Positions 35,701 through 44,900 of a stretch of DNA of 64,000 nucleotides are shown here, one piece after another. The position numbers were made by a program, and so were the translations under genes. Numbering within the stretch: position 1 is the stretch's first letter; each line of letters opens with the position of its first letter. Source of the stretch: Persicimonas caeni (GTDB lineage Bacteria > Myxococcota_A > Bradymonadia > Bradymonadales > Bradymonadaceae); assembly GCF_006517175.1 (NCBI RefSeq), contig NZ_CP041186.1:7983207-8047206 (forward strand), given 5' to 3'. The notes beneath the pieces are model-generated. The model was given only the letters and a program-made list of their open reading frames with translations, was not told the origin of the DNA and made no database searches.

Positions 35701-37189
35701 GAGCGGAGCCGAAAAAGCCCCACTGGTAGTCCCCGGGGCTCGTGTTCGTGCCGCGCTCGATGAGCGCCTCGGCCACCCCGGCGCCGATGGCCAGTTGCAG
35801 CGGGCTGTCGAGGCTGAAGCTCATGCCCGCGATCGCCTCGTGCAGGTCCATCGCCACGCGCACGGCGCGCTCGGCGTCGTTCTCGCTCGACACCGGGATG
35901 CCCAGCACGATGACAAAGTCGTTCTCGTTGACCCGGTGGACCACGCCCTCGTTTTTGAACGCGATGGAGTCGACGATGCGGGTGTACTCCTGCAAGACCT
36001 GCAGCCAGCGCGACTGGTCGGAGGTGCTCGAGCGTAGCTCCAACAAGCCGATGACCTCGCCTGCGATGACCACGACCTCTTTGCGCTCGCGCGCCAAAAG
36101 CTCGACCTTGCTCGGCTCGCCCTGCCCGTCGGCGACGAGCGTGTCGTCGGTGACCGGGGTCTTCTCGTTGATCACCTGCGTGCCCGCGCCGGCGGTCGTC
36201 GGCCCGCCTAAAGTTAGCACGTCGGTCATGGCGGTATTCGAGCGGTCCTCGGCGCTGTCCAGCTCGGCGTCGTCGGTGTGCTTTTCGACTTCGCGAAGGT
36301 GGCTCGCCAGGGTCATCGCGTCGTGGATGTCGCCCAAGCCGTAGAGCACGCGCGTGAGCTCGACCTGCAGCTCGCGCGCCGACTGGAAGCGCTCGTCGGG
36401 GTCGCGCGCCAGGACCTTGTAGAGCAGGTGCTCGAGCTGCGGGGGCACGTCGGCGTTCAGGCTCGAGATGTCAGGGACGACCGCCGACTTGACCAGGCTG
36501 AGCGTCTCCTCCTGGGTCGTCTGCTTGAACAGCGGCCGGCCGCACACCAGCTCGAACAACACCACGCCCAGACTGAACAGGTCGCTTCGGTGGTCGACGT
36601 CCTTGCCGCTGGCCTGCTCGGGGCTCATGTAGCTGAACTTGCCCTTGACCACCTGCGGGCTCTCCTCGGCCACGCTCGTCGCCTTGGCGATGCCGAAGTC
36701 GACGATCTTGACGGTGCCGTCGCGCGAGATGAGCAGGTTCTGCGGGCTGATGTCGCGGTGGACGATCGACAGGTCCTCGCCGTACTCGTCCTTGCGCTGG
36801 TGGGCGTAGTGCAGCCCCTTGGCGACCTCGATGGCAATATAGACCGCCTCGCCGATCGACAGGGGCCTCGAGGCGCGGTTGCACGCCGACAGGATCTGGG
36901 CCAGGTCGAACCCCTCGACGTACTCCATGGCCAGGTAGAAGTCGTCGTCGACTTTACCGAAATCGTAGATCTGGACGATATTCGGGTGGTTCAGGTGCAC
37001 GGCGATCTTCGCCTCCGAGATGAACATCTCGATAAAGCGCTCGCTCTCGGAGTACTCCGGCAAGATCCGCTTGATGACGAGGGTCTTTTGCAGCCCCTCG
37101 GCCCCATAGCTTCGCGCCAGGTACACCTCGGCCATGCCCCCCGTGCCGATCTTGTCGACCAGCTCGTATTTGCCGAAATAGGAGTTCAC
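32756..37189 (-). CDS. Giant Ser/Thr kinase with cyclase-like, AAA ATPase and TPR domains
   Basis: 1477 aa from GTG 37189; the frame is open to 37288 but that would overlap trmL. The kinase domain (residues about 8-270) has a Gly loop GTGGMAEVYLA, Lys40, catalytic loop HRDISPQN (144-151), DFG (164-166) and SPE; all key residues are present. Residues about 370-537 resemble a class III nucleotidyl cyclase domain (VIGLLELRSSTSDQ, NDFVIVLGIP, FFGSAHEVAVRLAQAA), probably degenerate. An AAA/STAND ATPase follows with P-loop GEQGIGKST near residue 601 and Walker B VLAVEDAQ. The last 450 residues are TPR helices. It is probably a large cytoplasmic signal integrator. Confidence 0.93.
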   Translation of the reverse strand: MNSYFGKYELVDKIGTGGMAEVYLARSYGAEGLQKTLVIKRILPEYSESERFIEMFISEAKIAVHLNHPNIVQIYDFGKVDDDFYLAMEYVEGFDLAQILSACNRASRPLSIGEAVYIAIEVAKGLHYAHQRKDEYGEDLSIVHRDISPQNLLISRDGTVKIVDFGIAKATSVAEESPQVVKGKFSYMSPEQASGKDVDHRSDLFSLGVVLFELVCGRPLFKQTTQEETLSLVKSAVVPDISSLNADVPPQLEHLLYKVLARDPDERFQSARELQVELTRVLYGLGDIHDAMTLASHLREVEKHTDDAELDSAEDRSNTAMTDVLTLGGPTTAGAGTQVINEKTPVTDDTLVADGQGEPSKVELLARERKEVVVIAGEVIGLLELRSSTSDQSRWLQVLQEYTRIVDSIAFKNEGVVHRVNENDFVIVLGIPVSSENDAERAVRVAMDLHEAIAGMSFSLDSPLQLAIGAGVAEALIERGTNTSPGDYQWGFFGSAHEVAVRLAQAAMAKEVLLGGQVYRRVRREYECETVDEIRFEDAQGNERSLRPHRLVGRKSQRAQLDELRRSYRAFRGREIPLRVLRTAYRQTLLRGQAGAMLITGEQGIGKSTLVEEFLAGLAPRNVRIVRAMITPFERDVPLGAVADFLTEVMRLGPRDDLRQLRDTLRTRVEALFPDEDAEERELLLHSLGSIFSVKYPGSRFRDLDGEERRARKYLSISKVLLRFAERKPIVLAVEDAQNLDESTLEFSTQFFNSRRDAPAFMVATANPSRVPEGDSAFEAFANAQHVTVEQLGELNPDEARALVRDLLRVHGVFDKRLVDEVLHRSGGNPLFIKEVVEVLRDRGLLDDAEELQKLETSDESPQWLPASVEGLIGARIDRLELPVKIVLQKVSLLWTPFSVADAELVLGRKPVEELEQLVELDLLERTDSHEPAPNDTYDPLAIPDAQRRYRFSNALTQEVASRSLLPEEAESLHLQIAEHLVASSGEHGIADNALIAKHFDGAGEAEKAVEYYKMAAEEAFRDFGAAECLRLCTKVLERADEDSKSRFEALLLREQALHELGQVGNRRRTLADLHELVMRIGEPDEQVDVLLREARFHFDEGDFGAARAHLDEARAVAREHDCPIGLAKSWQLEVMCLMNEGKRDQAYELLQKAIAVYEDEDDETAEGLATCHNLRGIILRQSGRHREALDAYEEALEHAERGEIGKQTRLLLINTGVALVYNGQFTEALERYERALEQCRRLGHRRDEASVLINLGHAYYLLGEVDRAISKIQRGIYLARKAGVNGVIADGQISLGLCYLDQGELKAADQALHEGLRIADSIPNVYLSIHATLALAEVRLAAGTSDDARVALMQAEDGLERSEAAEMTWGTAYANSLMARALRILGRRDEAIEKSQAAVDTVDDGEIYSMDAILYFHTQILPDEDEFQDDKKQAIARARDFVVHRRDRIEDDELRASFMNRDINRRIMNVSKLLLN

Positions 37190-37227
37190 GTTCTCGCCAA
37201 TGTCCTGCGTCCCGGGCCCGGCGCCGG

Positions 37228-37755
37228 CTAATTGCCCAACGGCGCCCACTCCAACTGCCTGAGCGCCTCGTACACTGCGACGGCACACGCGTTGGAAAGA
37301 TTCAAGCTGCGCACTTTGTCGGTGATCGGAATGCGAATGAGCCGATCGTCGAAGCGCTGCATGATGTCGTCACTCAAGCCGGTGGTCTCGCGCCCAAACA
37401 CGAACACCGATCCCGGCGAGTAGCTGACGTCGGCGTAGTTTTGCGTGGCCTTCTTGGAGAAAAACCACATCCGCTCGCGCGGAAACGTGCGCTCGATCGC
37501 CTCGAAATTCGGGTGCACGCAAAGCTTGACGTGCGGCCAATAGTCGAGACCAGCGCGCCGCAGGTGCTTGTTGTCGAGCTCGTAACCCAACGGCTCGACC
37601 AGGTGCAGCCACACATCGGCCCCGGCGCACAGCCGGCCGATATTACCGGTATTGCCCGGTATCTGTGGCTCGAAGAGCACTACGTGCAGACTCTCGTCCT
37701 CGGCAGTGCCCCACCAATCCTGCGGCTCCCGTACAACAAAACCTTCCGTCGACAT
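37228..37755 (-). CDS. trmL: TrmL-like tRNA (cytidine/uridine-34) 2'-O-methyltransferase
   Basis: SPOUT methyltransferase modifying the wobble base of tRNA-Leu in the studied family. The motifs are HVVLFEPQIPGNTGNIGRLCAG, FVFGRETTGLSDDIM, IPITDKVRSLNLSNACAVAVYEAL. Length is 175 aa from ATG 37755, close to the family; GTG 37806 (GAGGG upstream) would add 17 residues. It lacks the extra C-terminal helices of TrmJ. It is the second SPOUT rRNA/tRNA methyltransferase in the window. It lies just upstream of the giant kinase on the same strand. Confidence 0.92.
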   Translation of the reverse strand: MSTEGFVVREPQDWWGTAEDESLHVVLFEPQIPGNTGNIGRLCAGADVWLHLVEPLGYELDNKHLRRAGLDYWPHVKLCVHPNFEAIERTFPRERMWFFSKKATQNYADVSYSPGSVFVFGRETTGLSDDIMQRFDDRLIRIPITDKVRSLNLSNACAVAVYEALRQLEWAPLGN

Positions 37756-37992
37756 CTTAATTATGCGTGCAAAGTACCGTGAGTTGGCTGTGTTTCCAAG
37801 GACCACTAGCCCTCACGGCAGAATAACGCAATCTGAATGGTTATTCATCCGTCATCGCGCGCACCTAACCACCCAAACGTTTGCCTTGCGAGGTTGACCA
37901 CCCCTATTTTAGGAGACAGCTAAGGATTTGAGTGCGGCGAGGCGTACGTATTTTAGAGTTAAGACGTCTCTTTGCTCGAAACGGGTCGAACC

Positions 37993-38745
37993 ATGTTCGA
38001 AATCTTCAAAAGCCATCGCCGCAAAAAGCTCTACGAGCGCCCCCTGCCCGAGGCTTGGGACGAGCTGCTGCACGACCACTTCTCGTTCATCGCGGAGCTG
38101 CCCGACGACGAGCGCGAGCTGTTCTACCGGCACTTGAAGATCTTTTTGTGGGAGAAGGACTGGTTCGGCACCCACGGGCTCGAGGTGACCGACGAGATGA
38201 AGCTCGTCATCAGCGCCTCGGCGGCGCGCCTGGCCCGCAAGCTGCCCGTGGAGGTCTACGACCGCGTCAAAGAAATCGGCGTGTACCCCAAGGGCTTCAA
38301 GCCCCCGCACGACGACGAATTCCACGCCGCCGGCATGGCCCACGACTTCGGCACGGTCGTGTTCAGCTGGGACGCGGTCAAAGAGGGCATCGCCATCCCC
38401 AACGACGGCCAGGACACCGCGCTGCACGAGTTCGCCCACATGCTCGACCTGAACGACGGCGTCTTCGACGGCACCCCCAAGCTGCACACCTACCGCGACT
38501 ACGCCCCCTGGGTCGACGTCCTCTCCGACCACTTCGACCGCCTGCAAGACAACCCCGACCGCTACGACATCATCGACGAATACGGCGCCACCAACGAGGC
38601 CGAGTTTTTTGCCGTGGCCACCGAGTTCTTCTTCGAGAAACCCGAGACCCTGAAGCGCGACGCGCCCGATTTGTACGAGGAGCTGCGCAAGTACTACAAG
38701 GTCGACCCGATACGGCGGGAGCCGACGATCTTTCGGGAGGATTGA
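37993..38745 (+). CDS. MtfA-type zinc peptidase
   Basis: 250 aa. It matches the MtfA/DUF980 family: an N-terminal helical region with WDELLHDHFSFIAELPDDE and LFYRHLKIFLWEKDW, the zinc site HEFAH (His145-His149) in TALHEFAHMLDLNDG, and a downstream Glu in the EAEFFAVATEFFFEKP helix as third ligand. In E. coli MtfA interacts with the glucose repressor Mlc and has peptidase activity; no Mlc is seen here, so the local target is unknown. ATG 37993 is preferred over the TTG at 37972. Confidence 0.9.
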   Translation: MFEIFKSHRRKKLYERPLPEAWDELLHDHFSFIAELPDDERELFYRHLKIFLWEKDWFGTHGLEVTDEMKLVISASAARLARKLPVEVYDRVKEIGVYPKGFKPPHDDEFHAAGMAHDFGTVVFSWDAVKEGIAIPNDGQDTALHEFAHMLDLNDGVFDGTPKLHTYRDYAPWVDVLSDHFDRLQDNPDRYDIIDEYGATNEAEFFAVATEFFFEKPETLKRDAPDLYEELRKYYKVDPIRREPTIFRED

Positions 38746-39102
38746 GCATATGCGACCGTCACTACGGGCAACGCTCGGCGCGAACAGCAGCGCCTCGCTC
38801 GCCCGCAGCTAAAGATTCCACTAACGCCCACAAGGGGCTCGGTGGTTGGGAAGCCCAGCTCGATCGGCCTTGATTCCAAGCTAAGCAAATGGCTCCGCAC
38901 GGCTCATCGTGACCGGGAATGCTCGACCTACAACCTCTAAGTAACTGCACGGAGATTGTGCGGGAAAGCTCGGCGAGCAATCGGCGGCAAGCACAAGGAG
39001 ACAGCCCGCAGGCGATGCCAGCGGCATCGTCGAGGGATGGCGACGCAGTGATTGGCGTCGAGAGCCGCCGAGATGACCGACAGAATCTTCGTGTAGTTAC
39101 TT
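38746..39102. other. 357-bp non-coding stretch with dispersed repeats
   Basis: No credible gene. It contains one copy of a 42-bp direct repeat (38899-38940). It also holds an inverted copy (about 38757-38840, including CCACAAGGGG and GCCCGCAGCTA) of sequence seen at about 40914-40990. It ends at the TA target duplication of the insertion sequence (39101-39102). Confidence 0.6.
38899..38940 (+). repeat. 42-bp direct repeat, copy 1
   Basis: Identical over 42 bp to 40872-40913. The repeat contains CGGCTCATCGTGACCGGG and ends in ACAACCTCTAA. The two copies bracket the insertion sequence and the small membrane protein gene. Confidence 0.9.
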
Positions 39103-40257
39103 AAGTGCAATCACATAATTTTTGGCAGAAACGGTGTCTAGATTCGGGTCTTGCTGGGGAATGAGCCCCACCTTGACCGGAGACGAAATCATGGGACGTC
39201 CTGCCAAACATATCCAGCTCGCAAAAGAGCAAATCAACGAGTTGCACGAGTTCTATCACCACGCCAAGGTCGCCAGGGAGCGAACGCGAGCCCAAATAGT
39301 GTTGCTCGCTGGCGAGCAAGGCCTGTCTGCCCCTGAAATTGCACGCCTCGTGAACATGAGCCAGCAGACCGTGGGTAGATGGATTGCTCGATATCTCGAT
39401 GAAGGCATTGATGGGTTTGCAGATCGGCCTCGAACCGGTGCTCCATCGAAAGTAACTGAGGAGTTTGTCGAGCGGCTCATCGAGGTGGTGCGCCACCGCC
39501 CGCGTGCCCTGGACCAGTCTGTTTCGACCTGGACGCTCGAGCATCTTGCCGAGTTCATGGCCGAAGAGTTCGATATCGAGGTCAGTGGCGAGACCATTCG
39601 CCGGCATCTCGCCGACAATGGAATCGTTTTGCGCCGTCCACAGCACAAGATCACAAGCCCCGATCCGTTGTACCGCGTAAAAAAGCGCAGATTGAAGCCA
39701 CCCGAGAAAACTTAGGCGACGACGAGGTGCTCTACTACGCAGACGAATTCAACATCAGCTGGCTGCCCACGCTTCGAGCCATGTGGTCGCCCGTCGGCCA
39801 ACAGGTCATGATTCCGACGCCTGGCATCACCACCCGACGCTACGGACTCGGCGCGGTCAACTGGCAGACCGGCGACTGCATCGTTCTGGTGCGAAGGCGC
39901 AAACGACGCATCGAGGCATGTGAGCTGCTCGAAGCCTTACTTACCAAGCACCCCGACAAGACCGTTTACGTCGTCTGGGACAACGCTGCGATGCACTCAA
40001 AAAAGGAAATCGATCACGTCGTCGACCAGAGCAATGGTAGACTCAAGCTGCTGTATCTGCCGACCTACTCACCATGGCTCAATCCGATCGAGATGCTGTG
40101 GAGGCACTGGCGCCGGGAAGTGACTCACTGCGAACTGTTTGAAACCATCGACGCGCTTGTCGATGCCACCAATGACTTTTTCGATCGCTGTAATCGACTG
40201 CGCCATAAGGTGCTATCGATCATTGGCTCAAAGCACCAAGACTTCTGTGTTTGCACT
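39103..40257 (+). mobile_element. IS630-family insertion sequence, apparently intact
   Basis: 1155 bp, with imperfect terminal inverted repeats of about 25 bp. The left end begins AGTGCAATCACATAA; the right end, read inward, begins AGTGCAAACACAGAA. TA lies on each side (39101-39102 and 40258-40259), the target duplication of IS630/Tc1/mariner elements. It carries one transposase split over two frames. Confidence 0.9.
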
Positions 40258-40260
40258 TAA
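39191..40260 (+). CDS. IS630-family transposase made by -1 frameshifting
   Basis: The first frame (39191-39715) encodes a helix-turn-helix region (LSAPEIARLVNMSQQTVGRWIARY and a second HTH around EHLAEFMAEEFDIEVSGETIRRHL). The second frame encodes the DDE catalytic domain: YYADEFN, VVWDNAAMH and NPIEMLW supply Asp, Asp and Glu. The zero frame crosses A-AAA-AAG at 39679-39685, a perfect -1 slippery heptamer. After the slip the frame is open through KAQIEATRENLGDDEVLYY into the DDE domain, giving about 356 aa, the family's usual size. ATG 39191 has GGAGA about 9 nt upstream. The stop codon TAA is formed by the TA target duplication plus the next base. Confidence 0.9.
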
Positions 40261-40393
40261 CCTCTTTGGGAGCCTCAGGATTGAACAGTGGGCCGGGGAT
40301 CCGTTAGGCTCGGGCTATTCGACGGTGTTTGGAAATCGGTTGGGTTGCCACGAAGCCCTAGCCTCATTCGGTCAACCTTTACCCACTGCGCTT

Positions 40394-40798
40394 ATGACAT
40401 CAGACTCCCGAGCGCCGGCCACTTCCCTGAAGGACTGGTACGGGTGGCAAGTGATGCTGGCCGACGTTGCCGCACTGATCTTGTTGATCATGGCAGCCGC
40501 TTTGCTCCCCTCCTTCAGCTTCGTCATGATAGCAGCATTCTTGCTGGGCCCGGCTCTTGTTCACCACTACTTAGGCGGTGGGGTCGGCAAAGCGGCTGGC
40601 AGTTTGGTACTTCGCGGTTTAATGCCCTGTGCCGTTGCCTTGATTGGCTTGCTGCTGTCCGATGGCAGCTCGAGCATACCCGGGTTAGCCGTCCTAGACG
40701 TGGTTCCCGCGTTCGCATTGGCAACAGTTGCAGGCGTTGTCATAGATTGGTTCATCTTGTCGTGGCGAAGCTTGGATGCATTGCCTGAAGACTCGTGA
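40394..40798 (+). CDS. Small integral membrane protein, 134 aa
   Basis: Not recognised. About four hydrophobic helices (QVMLADVAALILLIMAAALL, FVMIAAFLLGPAL, AGSLVLRGLMPCAVALIGLL, VVPAFALATVAGVVIDWFIL) with short polar loops. ATG 40394 has no clear ribosome binding site; the frame stays open upstream into the insertion sequence, so an original N-terminus or promoter may have been displaced. Base composition is less GC-rich than its neighbours. It lies between the IS and the second copy of the 42-bp repeat, in an accessory patch. Confidence 0.55.
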   Translation: MTSDSRAPATSLKDWYGWQVMLADVAALILLIMAAALLPSFSFVMIAAFLLGPALVHHYLGGGVGKAAGSLVLRGLMPCAVALIGLLLSDGSSSIPGLAVLDVVPAFALATVAGVVIDWFILSWRSLDALPEDS

Positions 40799-40871
40799 AC
40801 TCCTTTGGCGACTATGGCACCTGAGTCGACGTCCTCACCAATCACTTCCACGCGCTGCGAGACAACTCCGA

Positions 40872-40913
40872 ACGGCTCATCGTGACCGGGAATGCTCGAC
40901 CTACAACCTCTAA
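40872..40913 (+). repeat. 42-bp direct repeat, copy 2
   Basis: Exact second copy of 38899-38940. It is followed at once (40914-40990) by sequence that is the inverted counterpart of about 38757-38840: CCCCTTGTGGG, TAGCTGCGGGCGAGC and GTTGCCCGTAG recur as reverse complements there. Confidence 0.9.
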
Positions 40914-40990
40914 CCCCTTGTGGGTGATACGGAGCTAGTAGCTGCGGGCGAGCACGGAGGCGAAGCCGACGTGTGTTGCCCGTAGCGGCG

Positions 40991-41290
40991 TTCCGACCCC
41001 TCGATCACCCTCCGGAAAGCCTCTGCGTGGCATTTCCGACCCCTCGAGCATCCTCCGGAAAGCCTCTGCGTGGCATTTCCGACCCCTCGAGCATCCTCCC
41101 GAAAGCCTCTGCGTGGCATTTCCGACCCCTCGAGCACGCTCTGAAATGCCTCTGTGTGCGATTTTCGAGGGCGCGCGTCGCTCGCGACTGCCTCTGCGTG
41201 GCGTTTCCGACCTCTCGGACACCCTCGCGGCTGCCTCGGTGTGGCATTTACGACCTCTCGGACACGCTCGAAGATCGCGTGCGGAGCGTC
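40991..41290. repeat. 43-bp hairpin-forming tandem repeat, about seven units
   Basis: Units start at 40991, 41034, 41077, 41120, about 41162 (degenerate), 41205 and 41248. The first four are exactly 43 bp apart and nearly identical; the last three have diverged. Each junction holds an inverted repeat, CGGAAA-GCC / GGC-A-TTTCCG with loop TCTGCGT. Since 43 is not a multiple of three, the repeat changes frame every unit, so it is not protein-coding. It ends 5 bp before the stop of the DUF99 gene. Confidence 0.85.
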
Positions 41291-41294
41291 CTGG

Positions 41295-41879
41295 TCAGGC
41301 GCGTCGCCCGCTCTCGCCGGTCTTGACGGCGGCGCCGATGAGGTGGGCGATGCGGATGGGTTCGGGGATGTGTCCGGTGTAGGTGAGCCGGGCGAGCGCG
41401 TGGCGCACGGGGTCGGGCTGGGCGCCCTGGACTTGGAAGAAGATGGAGTCGGCCTCGTGGATGGGGCCGGCGCGCCCGATGAGCTCGAGGCGGCGTTCGG
41501 GTTCGGGGAGCTTGGTGAGCGCGTTTTCGACGGCGTCGAAGTCGGGGTAGTCGCGCATCACCGCCACGCACGGCAGCCCCAGGCGCCGATGCAACTCGGG
41601 CAGGTCGACCACGTTGAAGCCGCCCAGCGCGATGCCGTCCAACAAGAGCAGGTGGAGCTGCGGCAGGAATTTGCCGTCGACCAACAGCTCGCAGATGACG
41701 TCGGTGGCGTCCCAGCCGTCCTGGCGCACCTCCCCCCAGACCATCCCCTCGAATTTGGTGTCGGCGCAGACCACGCCGGCGACCGAGACCGGCCCGCCGC
41801 TTCCGCGCACGAACGGCGCGTCGTCGAAGCCGATGGCGCGAATGGTGCGTTTTCGTTGGATGACGCGTTCGAGTTTCAT
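41295..41879 (-). CDS. DUF99 (UPF0215) family protein, endonuclease V-like fold
   Basis: 194 aa. Family features: AIGFDDAPF near residue 17, VAGVVCADTKFEGMVWGEVRQDGWDAT, LLLDGIALGGFNVVDLPEL and LPCVAVMRDYPDF. DUF99 proteins, best known from archaea, share the RNase H-like fold of endonuclease V, with acidic residues (here the FDDAP and LDGIA aspartates) at the equivalent site. Biological function is not established. It starts 45 bp after the large TPR gene on the same strand, without a clear ribosome binding site. Confidence 0.85.
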   Translation of the reverse strand: MKLERVIQRKRTIRAIGFDDAPFVRGSGGPVSVAGVVCADTKFEGMVWGEVRQDGWDATDVICELLVDGKFLPQLHLLLLDGIALGGFNVVDLPELHRRLGLPCVAVMRDYPDFDAVENALTKLPEPERRLELIGRAGPIHEADSIFFQVQGAQPDPVRHALARLTYTGHIPEPIRIAHLIGAAVKTGESGRRA

Positions 41880-41924
41880 TGGTTTTTGGTTCTTGGTTCG
41901 ACCCCGCCGCCACTCTCCGACCCG

Positions 41925-44900
41925 TTACCCCTGCGCGACCCCAACGCGGCGTCGCATCTTGGTGGCGGTATTCGAGAATACGAAGGTCCAGGGCTGCTGG
42001 AGCATGCCGTGCTCGCTGCCCAGGTACTTCGTGTGGGGAAAGTAGCGACACGGGTCGTCGAGGACCAGGCTGGCGGCGCGCTCCAGGGCGAGCTCGACCA
42101 TGCGGAACTGGGGCTCGACGGCCTGGGTGCTCAGCCGGCCGGAGAGATCCTGGGCGTGCTGGGCGAGTTCGCCGGTGTCGACGCCGGCGAGCCAGCCTTC
42201 GACGACGGGCCAGTCGAGGCCGTCGAGGGGCTGGCTGGCGGCCGCGCCGCCCCAGCCGGGGGCGAGGTGGCTGACGAGCTTGGCGAAGGCGATGAAGCGT
42301 GTGCGGGTGTCGAGGTACTGCCAGGCGCCGATGCCCATCGCCCACCCGGCGAGTTGCTTGCCCAGGTGGACGAGCAGCTCGGTGGGGTCGGCGACGCTGC
42401 GCCAGCGTCGGTCGACGATCAGGCGCAGGGTGCCGTCGTCGCACACGAGGCTGCCCCCGTCGACCTCGGCGGTCTCGAGCACTTCGTGCAGCTCCAGGCC
42501 GTAGAGGCCGGGCCAGCGCGTCGCCAGCTCCAGGTCGGCTTGTTCGGGGCCGCGAAGCGTGGTCGCGCCGTCGAGCGTCGGGCGGACCAACGTGGCGTCG
42601 AGCGCGCGCCGAATCACCGGCTCACTCTGGCGCAGGAGCGCGAGGAATGACGACAGGATGGGCCGCGGTATCAGGTCGTCGAGCACATCGCCGGGGAGCG
42701 CGCGGCTCGGCCAGTGTCGCGTCTGCGACTGGTGCGCATAGAACTCCTCCATCTCCGAGGTGCTGTAGCCGAGCGCCTTGGCGACCGCCGCCAGGCAAAA
42801 CGCCCGGTCGGTCTGCCCCAAGCGCTGGGCGATGGCGAAGTGCGGCGCAAACGGCCGGCCGCCCTGCATCTCCTCGAACGCCTGGTGGGCGAGCGCCCGG
42901 AAGAACTCGTCGAGCTCCGAGGCGTTGTTGCGCTCGCCCATGTACTCGCACAGCGCGTCGACCGACGCCTCGTCGTCCGGATGGTGCAGCAACAGGTCGC
43001 GGAAGGCCGACAACACCTGGCGCTCGTCGCGGCCGAGCTCGACCAGGTAGCGCGCCTTGCGCGCCCTCCCCTCGCGCAAAACCTCGGGTTTCGACGCAGT
43101 CGACTCGAGGCGCTGCAGGTGGATGAGCGCCGTCTCCAGGTCGCCGTTCTCCGCCTCCAGCCGGGCGATGTCCAAGATGATGTCGGTCTGCGACGGGTTG
43201 CTTCTGAGCGCGCACTCGTAGGCGTCGAGCGCCTCGAAGCCGCGCCCGTCTTCTTCGAGCAGCCGGCCGATATGCACCCACAACCGCTCGTTGAGCGTGT
43301 CGTTGTCGGTCAACTCGGCGGCCTGGCGGTAGCAGCGCAGCGCCGCGTCGATCTGGTCGTTTTCGTGGTAGAGCTCGGCCAAGATCCGCAGGCTGCGAAG
43401 CTGGCCCGGGTTGTGCTCGAGCGCGCGCTCGAAATACTCCATGGCCGCCTGCGGATTCTTGCCGCGATGCAACGCGATATCGGCCATCTCGTTGAGCATC
43501 TCGCATTTGCGCTCGACCTCCGGCGTGTGGGCGAGGCGACGCTCGTAGAGGGCGAGCAACTCGCCGACCTCGCCGCGCTGCAACAAGAGCGGCTTGAGCT
43601 TGTCGAACGCCTCGGCATGACCGGGGTTGGCGTCCAAGACGGTGCGGAATTGCTGACACGCCGCGTCGAAGTCGCCCAGATACTTGCGCTGGACCTCGGA
43701 GGCGGCGGTGCGGTTTTCGAACGCCACCTGGGCGACCTCGGTGCGCTCGGCCTCCCGCTCGCACCAACGCACCAGCTCCGCCCAGCGGGCCACCCGCCGG
43801 CTGGCGAGCTTGGCGAGCTTGAGGGCCGGCAAAAAGTCGGGGAACCGGTCCAACACGTGCTCGCAGACGCGGAGCGCCTTCTTCTCTTGGCCCCGCCACA
43901 TCAAGGTAACCGCCATCCACGTCAGGTCGGTCGCGCGGCTGACCACACCCGGGGTGCGCCGCGAGCCGATGGCGGCGAGCATCCCCAGAAGCTCGACGTC
44001 GTTGAGGTAGCGCGCCTCGTACAGCGCGCGCACCAGGCGGCCCTCGGCGAGCGGCGACGACTTGATCTCGTCGAGCTGCTCGTACAACTCGGCGCGCGAG
44101 GGGCGCGTCGAGCCGCGAAAGCGCCGGCGGAACACGGCCAACAGCGGCAGCACAGCGGGGTGGGCCCACATGCGCCGCAGGCTCTCGAGGGCGTTGATCT
44201 CGTCGACCGCGCCCCCCTCTTCGACGGCGAGGCACATGCGCACGAAGAGCCACACCGGATGGTCCGGGAAACGCTCGCTCAGCGCCCGGGTCGCCTCGGG
44301 CGTCTCGTCGACGCGCAGCAGAAGCTCCAGGGCGAGCTCTTCGCCCTCGCGCACGGCCACGCCGCGCTGCAGGCGCTCGACGATGCCGTCGACGGCGCTC
44401 TCGCTCGAGGCGACGTCGGTTCGCAGCAGGCCGAAGAAGGCGTCGACGTTGTCCGGCTCGGCGCGAAGCGCCTCTTCGAAGCAGTCGAAGGCCCAGTCGG
44501 GCGTGCCCAGATAATGCTCGACGAGCACACCCAACTCGGTCAGCCACGAGGCCTCGTCGGCCGGCTCGACCGCCAGCTCGACGAGGCGCTCGGTCACCTC
44601 GGCGGCCTCCGAATATTCGCGGCGAGCCAGACGCACGTCGAGGATCTCGACCAGCGCCGGGATGTGGCTCGGGTTGGCGATGAGGACCTGCTCGAGAAAC
44701 TCGGCGCGCAGGCGATTGTCCCCGTTCGGCGACAGATACCAGCCGTGCAGATGCGCCAGGCGGAAGGTCAACCGCTGCCAATCGTCGGGCTCGACGGCCG
44801 ACTCGAGCTTCGTCTCGAGCAGTTGCGCGAGCTCGGCCCACTGCTCGCTCGCGATGAGCGCGCGCTCGTCGTCGGGAAAATCGAGGTCGATGGCCCAGTC

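Noticed and set aside
40910..41247. Short repetitive frames in the 43-bp tandem array
   Set aside because: The repeat unit shifts frame at every copy, so the same peptide is never repeated in phase; there is no start signal.
40985..41290. CRISPR array
   Set aside because: The 43-bp units are contiguous tandem copies without unique spacers, and no cas gene is present.
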